DNA of 6,451 nucleotides, taken from NCBI GenBank assembly GCA_010030605.1, contig RHCK01000097.1, positions 1 to 6,451 on the forward strand, written 5' to 3'. The notes beneath the pieces are model-generated. The model made no database searches, was not told the DNA's origin, and was given only the letters and a program-made list of their open reading frames with translations. Positions 1 to 5,189 of the stretch are shown here, in pieces. The position numbers and the translations under genes were made by a program. The stretch is from Acidimicrobiia bacterium. Its GTDB lineage: Bacteria > Actinomycetota > Acidimicrobiia > Acidimicrobiales > Ilumatobacteraceae. Positions within the stretch are counted from its first letter, which is position 1. Each line of letters starts with the position of its first letter.

Positions 1-1
1 G

Positions 2-700
2 CGCGCCGATGCGGCGTTCTGCGCGGTTCGTCCACCAGGTCATCACGCCACCCGGACCGAGACGATGGGGTTTTGCCTCATCTCCAACGTGGCCGTGGCC
101 GCCGCGCACCTGATCGAGCGGGGAGAACGCGTTCTGATCGTCGACTTCGACGCTCATCACGGCAACGGAACGCAGGACATCTTCTACGACGATCCGCGGG
201 TCCTTTTCGTGTCGTTGCACCAATGGCCGTTGTATCCGGGAACCGGATGGTTCGACGAGATTGGCGAGGGTGATGGACGCGGTTTCACCGTGAACGTTCC
301 ATTGCCTCCCGGAACCACCGGCGACGTGTATCTCCGAGCGTTCGATGAACTGGTGATTCCGCGAGCGCGTCAATTCGCTCCCACCTGGCTCATCGTGTCG
401 GCCGGGTTCGATGCGCATCGCAACGATCCGATCACGGATCTGGGTCTGTCATCGGGCGACTATCCGTCGATGATGGAACGTGTTCTCGACTTGGTGCCCC
501 GCGGTCGGCGGTTGGTGATGCTCGAGGGCGGATACGACCTCGATGCGTTGCGAATGAGCACCGCGTCGACTCTGGCGTCTCTTGTCGACGTGAGTCACCG
601 CCCGGAGCGCGCCACGTCGGGTGGCACCGACGAAGCGATGCGTCGCATCGACGACATTCGCGACTTTTGGAACACCGCTGGTCATAACCTGAACTCGTGA
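2..700 (+). CDS. Histone-deacetylase-family hydrolase (class II-like), 5' truncated by window edge
   Basis: This is the C-terminal part of a zinc-dependent amidohydrolase of the arginase/deacetylase fold, a family that removes acetyl groups from lysines or polyamines. The open frame runs in from the window edge without a stop. It contains the family motif RPPGHHA (nt 29-49, the two active-site histidines at 41-46) before the first ATG at 65, so that ATG is internal. Further motifs follow in the usual order: DFDAHHGNG, with zinc ligands Asp (149-151) and His (155-157); SLHQWPLYPGTG, typical of the bacterial class II-like branch; SAGFDAH, with the third zinc-ligand Asp (410-412); and LEGGY, with the catalytic Tyr (533-535). 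The visible part is 232 codons, so roughly a third of a typical 310-380 residue protein is missing. The stop overlaps the GTG start of cca, indicating one transcript. The physiological substrate cannot be told from sequence; AcuC-like or acetylpolyamine activity are alternatives. Confidence 0.93.
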   Translation, partial: RADAAFCAVRPPGHHATRTETMGFCLISNVAVAAAHLIERGERVLIVDFDAHHGNGTQDIFYDDPRVLFVSLHQWPLYPGTGWFDEIGEGDGRGFTVNVPLPPGTTGDVYLRAFDELVIPRARQFAPTWLIVSAGFDAHRNDPITDLGLSSGDYPSMMERVLDLVPRGRRLVMLEGGYDLDALRMSTASTLASLVDVSHRPERATSGGTDEAMRRIDDIRDFWNTAGHNLNS

Positions 701-2115
701 TCCCCGATCGTTTCGCTCCGGTTCTGGAGGAGTTGGCCGATGTGGGGGCCCTCTTCCGATCCGCCGGAAAGCGCCTGTATTTGGTCGGCGGAACGGTGCG
801 CGACCTGTTGGGTGGTCATGCCCACGCGGATCTGGACTTCGACGCCACCACCGACGCTCGACCCGAGGAAATCAAGCGATTGCTGTCGGGTTGGGCCGAT
901 GCCCTCTGGACCCAAGGCGAACGGTTCGGAACCATCGGGGCGCGCAAGGGCGAACGGGTCTACGAAATCACCACGCATCGTGCGGAGGCGTACCACGAGG
1001 ACACGCGCAAACCGGACGTCGAATTCTCCGACGACATCGAGACCGACTTGTCGCGTCGCGACTTCACCATCAATGCGATGGCTCTCGAGGTCACCAGCGA
1101 TTCGCCGACGTTGGTCGATCCATTCGGTGGTGCCGCCGACTTGTTGACGCACACCTTGCGCACACCGCTCGATCCCGAGATCAGTTTCAGCGACGACCCA
1201 CTGCGCATGATGCGCGCCGCGCGATTCATCGCTCGACTGGGCATGGTGCCCGTTCCGGAATTGGTGGACGCGGTCAAGAACATGAAGGAACGCCTTTCCA
1301 TCGTGTCGGCCGAGCGCGTTCGCGACGAACTCGACAAATTGATCGTGGTGGACTCCCCGACGTCCGGGTTGTGGTTCCTCGTGGAAACGGGTCTGGCCGA
1401 TCAGTTCTTGCCCGAGCTACCGGCCATGCGCCTCGAGAACGATCCCATCCATCGACACAAGGACGTGCTCACGCACACACTCGCGGTCATCGAAAACGTT
1501 CGCCCCGACGCGCACCCGGACTTCGATTTCCGAGTCACGCGCCTGGCCGCGTTGTTCCACGACGTGGGCAAGCCCGCCACCCGAGGGTTCCAAGAGGGCA
1601 AGGGAACCACGTTCCACATGCACGACGTGAAAGGGGCCAAGATGACGCGCAAGCGACTGATGGCCCTGCGGTATTCGAACGACGACACCGAGGCCGTGAC
1701 CGAGCTCGTGCGTCTGCACCTGCGGTTCCACACCTACGAAATGGGCTGGACTGACTCCGCCGTGCGTCGTTATGTGAACGACGCCGGTCCCTTGTTGGCC
1801 GAATTGAACGTGCTCACGCGTTGCGACTGCACCACTCGGAACGAACGCAAAGCGGCTCGGCTGGCGCGACGCATGGACGAACTGGAAGAGCGCATCACGG
1901 ACCTGGCGGCGCGGGAGGAACTCAAGGCCATCCGCCCGGAAATGGACGGCGTCGCCGTGATGGCGCACCTTGGTATCCCCGAAGGTCCGGCCGTTGGACG
2001 TGCGATGAAGCACCTTCTCGAGATCCGTTTGGACGAAGGCTTGATCGGCGACGACGAGATTCGTCGCCGGCTCGACGCATGGTGGGAAGCGTCGCGCGCC
2101 GGTCTCGGTCACTGA
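697..2115 (+). CDS. cca: CCA tRNA nucleotidyltransferase with HD domain
   Basis: This enzyme adds or repairs the 3'-terminal CCA of tRNAs from CTP and ATP in the cytoplasm. The 472-residue product shows the class II nucleotidyltransferase head: LVGGTVRD (29-36), the metal-binding pair in DLDFDATT (Asp47, Asp49), RRDFTINAMA (120-129), DPLRMMRAARFIARLG (167-182) and ERVRDELDKL (206-215). A C-terminal HD phosphohydrolase domain follows, with H254, H260 and the HD doublet at 288-289 (FHDVGKPATR). A domain of this kind is typical of actinobacterial CCA-adding enzymes. The start is GTG at 697, overlapping the upstream TGA by four bases, with no clear ribosome site of its own, so translational coupling is likely. 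A second possible start is GTG at 742 (codon 16), 9 nt after GGAGGAG (726-732). I keep 697 because it retains the usual helix before the GG-VRD motif. No lesion is visible. CCA-adding is the best call, but a CC- or A-only enzyme cannot be excluded. Confidence 0.95.
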   Translation: MIPDRFAPVLEELADVGALFRSAGKRLYLVGGTVRDLLGGHAHADLDFDATTDARPEEIKRLLSGWADALWTQGERFGTIGARKGERVYEITTHRAEAYHEDTRKPDVEFSDDIETDLSRRDFTINAMALEVTSDSPTLVDPFGGAADLLTHTLRTPLDPEISFSDDPLRMMRAARFIARLGMVPVPELVDAVKNMKERLSIVSAERVRDELDKLIVVDSPTSGLWFLVETGLADQFLPELPAMRLENDPIHRHKDVLTHTLAVIENVRPDAHPDFDFRVTRLAALFHDVGKPATRGFQEGKGTTFHMHDVKGAKMTRKRLMALRYSNDDTEAVTELVRLHLRFHTYEMGWTDSAVRRYVNDAGPLLAELNVLTRCDCTTRNERKAARLARRMDELEERITDLAAREELKAIRPEMDGVAVMAHLGIPEGPAVGRAMKHLLEIRLDEGLIGDDEIRRRLDAWWEASRAGLGH

Positions 2116-2126
2116 GGCACGACGAG

Positions 2127-2132
2127 TAGTCT
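2127..2132 (+). promoter_or_regulatory. Candidate -10 element (TAGTCT) for leaderless expression of the DUF5318 gene
   Basis: The 26-bp gap after cca contains TAGTCT, which fits the actinobacterial TANNNT -10 pattern. It ends 9 nt before the ATG at 2142. The bases between (CTCTCTCACCA region) are pyrimidine-rich and contain no Shine-Dalgarno sequence. A start of transcription the usual 6-9 nt downstream of a -10 would fall on or next to the ATG, giving a leaderless mRNA. I see no convincing -35, so this is a hypothesis. Confidence 0.35.
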
Positions 2133-2141
2133 CTCTCACCA

Positions 2142-2573
2142 ATGGCCAGGACGCGCGACTCGTTCGACAGTGGATCGTTCCGTGGCGTCGCCTCGTTTCG
2201 ATCCGGCCTCGTCGATCACCGCATGGCGCGTCGTCATCTCATCAACGAATATCACCGCGGGCGTCTTGGTCGCGAGGAAGTGTGCGATGCGCACCCCGAA
2301 TTGATGAGGGCCGCGCGCGGAATCGGCAAGCAGATCGAAACTCCGTGCCCCATTTGCGTGGAGTCGAACTTGGTTCTCGTCACCTACGTGTTCGGTCCAC
2401 GTTTGGCCGCCCACGGCAAAGTGGTGGCCGACAACAACGAGTTGGCCCAATTCCATCGTCGGCCCGAGGAATACACGGCCTATGTGGTGGAAGCGTGTTG
2501 CGCGTGTCGTTGGCATCACCTGGTTCGCGTGCTTCCCATTGGCGGCCAGCGATCGAATCGCAGGGTGGGATAG
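2142..2573 (+). CDS. DUF5318 family zinc-knuckle protein
   Basis: A 143-residue soluble protein matching my recollection of the actinobacterial DUF5318 family, whose Mycobacterium member (Rv0049) lies a few genes upstream of rpsF. The recognisable core runs from about residue 20: VDHRMARRHLINEY, then EVCDAHPELMRAAR (46-59), CPIC (69-72), LVLVTYVFGPRL (77-88), a VVEACCAC cluster (115-122) and WHHLVRVLPIGG (124-135). The CPIC pair and the C119-x-x-C122 pair look like a four-cysteine zinc site. No enzymatic motif, signal peptide or membrane segment is visible, and the molecular function of the family is unknown to me. The ATG at 2142 precedes about 19 residues less typical of the family (RTRDSFDSGSFRG). 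It has no Shine-Dalgarno sequence, so a leaderless start is plausible. It is followed after 3 bp by a membrane-protein gene, probably co-transcribed. Confidence 0.85.
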   Translation: MARTRDSFDSGSFRGVASFRSGLVDHRMARRHLINEYHRGRLGREEVCDAHPELMRAARGIGKQIETPCPICVESNLVLVTYVFGPRLAAHGKVVADNNELAQFHRRPEEYTAYVVEACCACRWHHLVRVLPIGGQRSNRRVG

Positions 2574-2576
2574 CGA

Positions 2577-3203
2577 ATGATGAAGCTCGGTGGCGGAAAG
2601 CGTGGCGTGTTGCGCCGCAACAACTGGCTTCCGCACGAAGCGAGTCGGCGATTACAACGCGACGCCATGACCGGCTTGGTGATGGTGCTGCTCGGTTGTG
2701 TGGCGTTGTTGATTCTGGGCTCGATGACCGATTCGTTCACCGTGAAGTTCGTCGATGGTTTGCCCCAAATGTCGGATGGCACGCCTTGCCAACTGCTACA
2801 GGTGACGCCGTACGACGATCCCACGGTGCCGATGCGCGCGATGGTCGATTGTGGTGACATGGGCGGTCTTGGCGTGTCGGGTGTGTTGCAACACCTCTTT
2901 CTCGCGATGTCGGCGGTCGGAGTGCTGTTGCTCTTGAGCGCGGTCTTCTCTCTCGTGTTGGCCTCGCGTATGCCGCGCGAAACGTTGGCCGTGCCGATCT
3001 GTTTGGCGGCGGCCGTGATCGGCATCGTCTCGGTGTGGTGGGGCCTGCAGGGTGGGGGACCAGCGTTGGCGTTCCAAGGTCCGCGCGATCTGCCGGTGAC
3101 CGGAATCCTGCGGATCGGGGGATCGGTCTCCACCCGTGACGGCGCCGTGTCCTGGGGCGCAGGCCTGCTCGCGGCATCATTCGTGCGTCTGACCCGCCCC
3201 TAG
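2577..3203 (+). CDS. Unrecognised four-helix membrane protein
   Basis: A 208-residue protein I cannot assign to a family. It begins with a basic stretch (KRGVLRRNN and RRLQRD, residues 8-29). Hydrophobic segments follow at about 32-49, 105-129 and 137-156, with a weaker one at 189-203. Basic residues at the N-terminus, between segments 2 and 3 (ASRMPRE), and at the C-terminus (VRLTRP) fit both ends inside and two extracytoplasmic loops by the positive-inside rule. The first outer loop (about 50-104) has two cysteines, C71 and C92, that could form a disulphide. No catalytic motif is seen. Two tandem ATGs (2577 and 2580) follow GGGTGGGA at the end of the DUF5318 gene; the gap between genes is 3 bp, so an operon is likely. 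Continuous good coding sequence and membrane topology support a real gene. Its function is unknown. Confidence 0.8.
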   Translation: MMKLGGGKRGVLRRNNWLPHEASRRLQRDAMTGLVMVLLGCVALLILGSMTDSFTVKFVDGLPQMSDGTPCQLLQVTPYDDPTVPMRAMVDCGDMGGLGVSGVLQHLFLAMSAVGVLLLLSAVFSLVLASRMPRETLAVPICLAAAVIGIVSVWWGLQGGGPALAFQGPRDLPVTGILRIGGSVSTRDGAVSWGAGLLAASFVRLTRP

Positions 3204-3207
3204 CGGG
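3193..3207 (+). terminator. Weak stem-loop at the end of the membrane-protein gene
   Basis: CCCGC (3193-3197) and GCGGG (3203-3207) form a perfect 5-bp stem with a 5-nt loop that contains part of the TAG stop codon. No T-tract follows, so it is at best a weak or factor-assisted transcription end. It is listed because it marks the boundary between the upstream genes and the ribosomal-protein operon. Confidence 0.2.
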
Positions 3208-3242
3208 CAACTCTGTCGCACCCCCGTGTCATCGTCGTCCCC

Positions 3243-3271
3243 GTGAGGTTCTGCGTTTGCCCCGATACACT
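3243..3271 (+). promoter_or_regulatory. Putative promoter of the rpsF-ssb-rpsR-rplI operon
   Basis: The 149-bp non-coding stretch 3204-3352 is the longest in the window and precedes the ribosomal-protein genes. TACACT (3266-3271) matches the TANNNT -10 pattern. A poor -35, GTGAGG (3243-3248), lies 17 bp upstream. Transcription from here would start near 3278 and give a leader of about 75 nt. An alternative pair, TTGCCC (3257-3262) with CATATC (3281-3286) and an 18-bp spacer, would start transcription near the first leader hairpin. Neither is strong. Confidence 0.35.
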
Positions 3272-3289
3272 CCCGCTGTCCATATCTCT

Positions 3290-3327
3290 GCCCCTCAGGG
3301 GGCCCCGGGTCCGGCTCGCCGGCTCCG
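3290..3327 (+). promoter_or_regulatory. Structured rpsF leader: two adjacent GC hairpins, candidate S6:S18 autoregulatory site
   Basis: Two stem-loops lie directly before the rpsF ribosome site. The first is GCCCC (3290-3294) with GGGGC (3299-3303) around a 4-nt loop. The second pairs CGGG (3306-3309) with TCCG (3324-3327), including one G-U pair, and CCGG (3311-3314) with CCGG (3319-3322), around a CTCG loop and one T/C mismatch. AAGGGAG (3334-3340) follows 6 nt later. In many bacteria the rpsF leader folds into an RNA bound by the S6:S18 complex, which shuts down its own synthesis. The position fits, but I cannot verify the conserved CCG core against the known consensus from sequence alone. 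The hairpins are seen; the function is inferred. Confidence 0.4.
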
Positions 3328-3352
3328 CGTCCGAAGGGAGTCACACGCCAAC

Positions 3353-3676
3353 ATGCGTGCCTACGAATTGATGATCATTCTCGACGGCTCGATCGAAGAG
3401 CCCGTCGCCCAGCAGTGGATCGCCACCGTCACCAAGGGTGTGGCGGCCGCTGGCGGATCCGTCCACGGCAAAGCCGACTGGTGGGGCAAGCGTCGCCTCG
3501 CCTACCCGATCAACAAGAAGGAAGACGGTTACTACGTCGTCTTCAATCTCACCGCCGCGGGCGGTGCTCTCGATGAACTCGAGCGATCCATGCGCATCGC
3601 CGACGACGTCCTGCGCCACAAGTTGCTCCGTCTCCCCGATGCCGAAGCGGCTCGTCGGGGCCTCGTGGCGGCCTGA
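3353..3676 (+). CDS. rpsF: 30S ribosomal protein S6
   Basis: S6 is a small-subunit platform protein that binds 16S rRNA together with S18. The 107-residue product has the family's ferredoxin-like alpha/beta pattern: MRAYELMIILDGSIEE at the N-terminus, WWGKRRLAYPINKKEDGYYVVF in the middle (about residues 43-64) and a C-terminal MRIADDVLRHKLLRLP segment. Length is normal for the family. The ATG at 3353 is chosen because it begins exactly at the conserved RAYEL strand and follows AAGGGAG (3334-3340) by 12 nt. The frame stays open to a TTG at 3257, but the 32 extra codons there resemble no S6 and overlap the structured leader. It is the first gene of the operon; ssb follows after 56 bp. The promoter and hairpins upstream suggest its expression is set separately from the membrane-protein gene before it. 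Confidence 0.97.
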   Translation: MRAYELMIILDGSIEEPVAQQWIATVTKGVAAAGGSVHGKADWWGKRRLAYPINKKEDGYYVVFNLTAAGGALDELERSMRIADDVLRHKLLRLPDAEAARRGLVAA

Positions 3677-3694
3677 CCCTCGTCCTTCGACCAC

Positions 3695-3724
3695 ACATCA
3701 ACCACCAGAAACATCAACCACCAG
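3695..3724 (+). repeat. 14-bp direct repeat in the ssb leader
   Basis: ACATCAACCACCAG occurs at 3695-3708 and again at 3711-3724, a 16-nt period. The second copy runs into the ssb Shine-Dalgarno sequence (AGGAG, 3723-3727). The stretch is A/C-rich, nearly free of G until the ribosome site, and should be unstructured in RNA. It may be a simple local duplication or a translation-enhancing leader. Confidence 0.8.
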
Positions 3725-3732
3725 GAGAAGAC

Positions 3733-4185
3733 ATGGCGTCCAACACCATCACCGTCGTGGGCAACGTGACCCGCGATCCCGAACTTCGCTACACCCAGTC
3801 CGGTAAGGCGACCGTGAACGTCGGCATTGCCGTCAACCGTCGCTACCAAGTCAATGGCGAATGGCAGGAGCAAACCTCCTACATGAACGTCGTGGCATGG
3901 GATCAGTTGGCCGAGAACATCGCGGCCTCGCTCACCAAGGGCACCCGCATTTTGGCCACCGGTCGACTCGATATCCGCGAGTACACCGACCGTGAAGGCG
4001 CCAAGCGCACCGCGGTCGACATCATCGCCGACGAAATCGGACCCACCTTGCGTTGGGCCACCGCCACCATCGAGCGCACCCCGGGTCGCGGAAGTGGCGA
4101 CGGCGGGTCCGCTCCTCGCTCCGCCAACCGGGGCTCGTCCGCTCCCGCCGACGAGGGCTACTTCGGCGACGAAGAACCCTTCTGA
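3733..4185 (+). CDS. ssb: Single-stranded DNA-binding protein
   Basis: SSB coats single-stranded DNA during replication, repair and recombination and recruits partner proteins through its C-terminal tip. The 150-residue product has an N-terminal OB fold (about 1-107) with the family hallmarks NTITVVGNVTRDPELRYTQSG (residues 4-24), VAWDQLAENIAASLTKG (54-70), LATGRLDIREYTDREG (74-89) and VDIIADEIGPTLRWA (95-109). A short Gly/Ser/Arg/Pro-rich linker follows (about 113-141). The C-terminus is the acidic GDEEPF (145-150), matching the conserved SSB protein-interaction tip. The ATG at 3733 is preceded by AGGAGAAG with a short 5-nt gap counted from AGGAG. The position between rpsF and rpsR is the conserved bacterial arrangement. 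The linker is short for an actinobacterial SSB, but the protein looks complete and functional. Confidence 0.97.
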   Translation: MASNTITVVGNVTRDPELRYTQSGKATVNVGIAVNRRYQVNGEWQEQTSYMNVVAWDQLAENIAASLTKGTRILATGRLDIREYTDREGAKRTAVDIIADEIGPTLRWATATIERTPGRGSGDGGSAPRSANRGSSAPADEGYFGDEEPF

Positions 4186-4224
4186 TCCACTCATCACCTC
4201 TCTCACACAACAAGGAACACCGCA

Positions 4225-4647
4225 ATGAGCAAAGACTCCAAGAAGCCCGTTCGGGGCCGAGCCCCCAAGGACAACGGACGCAAGTTCAAGAAGAAGGCCA
4301 ATGTTTTGTCGGCCGAGAAGATCGAGTACATCGATTACAAGGACATCAACTTGCTGCAGCGCTTCATGTCGGATCGCAGCAAGATCCGCGGCCAGCGTCT
4401 GAACGGCAACACCGTGCAGCAGCAGCGCGAACTGGCCAATGCCATCAAGAACGCCCGTGAGATGGCCTTGCTTCCGTACACGAAGCGCGTCGCGTCGGTC
4501 GGTCGTGGTGGCCCGCGTGGCCCGCGTGGCCCGCGCACCGAAGAGATGGTCGATCAGGTCACCGAGGTCGAGATCGACGATATTGATGACGTCGACACCG
4601 GTGTCGAGGTCGAGTCGACGGTCGACACCGACGGTGAGGAGGCCTGA
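4225..4647 (+). CDS. rpsR: 30S ribosomal protein S18, cysteine-free type with acidic C-terminal extension
   Basis: S18 pairs with S6 on the small-subunit platform. The core is clear: IEYIDYKDINLLQRFMSDRSKIRG (residues 33-56, given in part) and QQQRELANAIKNAREMALLPYTKR (about 65-88). Two features stand out. First, the cysteines of zinc-binding S18 are absent: NVLS (27-30) stands where the CxxC would be, and NTVQQQ where NCVQHQ occurs, so this is the zinc-independent form. Second, the product has 140 residues, whereas S18 usually has about 75-90. After the core comes GGPRGPRGPR (95-104), then a tail (105-140) with 16 Asp/Glu and no Lys or Arg, ending DGEEA. AAGGA (4212-4216) lies 8 nt before the ATG. 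The frame continues cleanly to TGA, with the rplI ribosome site inside the last codons, so the tail is unlikely to be a read-through artefact. Confidence 0.95.
   Translation: MSKDSKKPVRGRAPKDNGRKFKKKANVLSAEKIEYIDYKDINLLQRFMSDRSKIRGQRLNGNTVQQQRELANAIKNAREMALLPYTKRVASVGRGGPRGPRGPRTEEMVDQVTEVEIDDIDDVDTGVEVESTVDTDGEEA
4510..4536 (+). repeat. Three tandem 9-bp units in rpsR encoding Gly-Pro-Arg
   Basis: GGCCCGCGT occurs twice (4510-4518 and 4519-4527), followed by GGCCCGCGC (4528-4536). In frame they encode three Gly-Pro-Arg units at residues 96-104, the hinge between the S18 core and its acidic tail. The near-identity at DNA level suggests growth by slippage; the unit number may vary between strains. 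Confidence 0.9.
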
Positions 4648-4649
4648 TC

Positions 4650-5096
4650 ATGAAGGTGATTCTTCGTTCCGACATCAACGGACTGGGCAAGCGCGGCGAC
4701 ATCGTCGAAGTCGCCGACGGTCACGGCCGCAACTACTTGTTGCCCCGCGGACTGGCTCTCACCGCCTCGGAAGGCGCGGTGTCGCAGGCCGCCTCCATGC
4801 GTCGTCGCCGCGATCTGCGCGATGCCGCCGATCGTGATGCCGCCCAGACCGTGGCATCCACGCTGGTTGCCAAGGTCATCGAGATCAAGGTGAAGTCCGG
4901 GGCCGAGGGCCGTTTGTACGGTTCGGTGACCGCCGCCGACGTGGCCACGGCCGTTCTCGCCCAGACCGGCATCGACCTCGATCGCAAGAAGCTCGCCGTC
5001 CCGGACCACATCAAGTCCTTGGGTGAGTACAGCGTGACCGCTCGTCTGCACCACGACGTGCAGTTCGCCATCAACATCAACGTCGTCTCCAAGTGA
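4650..5096 (+). CDS. rplI: 50S ribosomal protein L9
   Basis: L9 binds 23S rRNA at the base of the L1 stalk and reaches across the ribosome surface; it helps frame maintenance. The 148-residue product has the classic two-domain form. The N-terminal domain carries the signature GLGKRGDIVEVADGHGRNYL (11-30) followed by LPRGLA. A charged connecting helix (about 42-75, with MRRRRDLRDAADRDA) leads to a C-terminal domain with SGAEGRLYGSVTAADVA (83-99) and a final ININVVSK strand. Length is that of the family. GAGGAGG (4636-4642), inside the end of rpsR, gives a strong ribosome site 7 nt before the ATG. Only 2 bp separate the rpsR stop from this start, so the two are surely co-transcribed and probably translationally coupled. 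A GC-rich stem-loop lies just after the stop. Confidence 0.97.
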   Translation: MKVILRSDINGLGKRGDIVEVADGHGRNYLLPRGLALTASEGAVSQAASMRRRRDLRDAADRDAAQTVASTLVAKVIEIKVKSGAEGRLYGSVTAADVATAVLAQTGIDLDRKKLAVPDHIKSLGEYSVTARLHHDVQFAININVVSK

Positions 5097-5101
5097 CCCC
5101 A

Positions 5102-5118
5102 GCGGACCCCCGGTCCGC
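5102..5118 (+). terminator. Perfect 7-bp stem-loop after rplI, terminator-like without U-tract
   Basis: GCGGACC (5102-5108) and GGTCCGC (5112-5118) pair perfectly around a CCC loop, starting 6 bp after the rplI stop. The following bases are GGTTGTCC, so there is no run of T. It could be a GC-rich U-less terminator that ends or attenuates the ribosomal operon before dnaB, or an RNA 3'-end stabiliser. The hairpin is certain; its function is inferred. Confidence 0.5.
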
Positions 5119-5120
5119 GG

Positions 5121-5152
5121 TTGTCCACAGATGATCCACAGGGTTGTCCCCC
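5121..5152 (+). promoter_or_regulatory. DnaA-box-like array upstream of dnaB
   Basis: TTGTCCACA (5121-5129) is identical to the DnaA-box form typical of high-GC actinobacteria and differs at one position from the E. coli consensus TTATCCACA. TGATCCACA (5132-5140) is one mismatch from that E. coli consensus, and TTGTCCCCC (5144-5152) keeps only the first half. The three starts are 11 and 12 bp apart, about one helical turn, all in the same orientation. DnaA bound here could regulate dnaB or form a minor DnaA-binding locus. Only the first two boxes are good matches. Confidence 0.5.
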
Positions 5153-5189
5153 TAGCGATCAACAGGGTCGACCGACCAAGGTAGAGACG

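Noticed and set aside
65..700. Deacetylase starting at ATG 65
   Set aside because: The essential RPPGHHA motif is encoded in the same frame upstream (29-49), so the ATG is internal and the gene begins outside the window.
1417..2142. Long minus-strand open frame of 241 codons opposite cca
   Set aside because: It is antisense to a well-conserved enzyme gene; the product has no recognisable motif and is rich in His/Val/Arg, as expected from the complement of GC-rich codons.
3257..3352. Longer S6 reading frame starting at TTG 3257
   Set aside because: The extra 32 codons do not resemble any S6 N-terminus and cover the hairpin leader; the ATG at 3353 begins exactly at the conserved RAYEL strand and follows AAGGGAG.
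4592..4607. Perfect 16-bp palindrome TCGACACCGGTGTCGA inside rpsR
   Set aside because: It lies in low-complexity Asp/Val/Glu/Thr codons made of repeated GTCGA units, where palindromes arise easily; no loop is available for a stable RNA hairpin and no partner site is seen.
5153..5159. TAGCGAT as a -10 element for dnaB
   Set aside because: No -35 at an acceptable distance: TGATCC is only 15 bp away and TTGTCC 26 bp away, and the match to TANNNT is poor.
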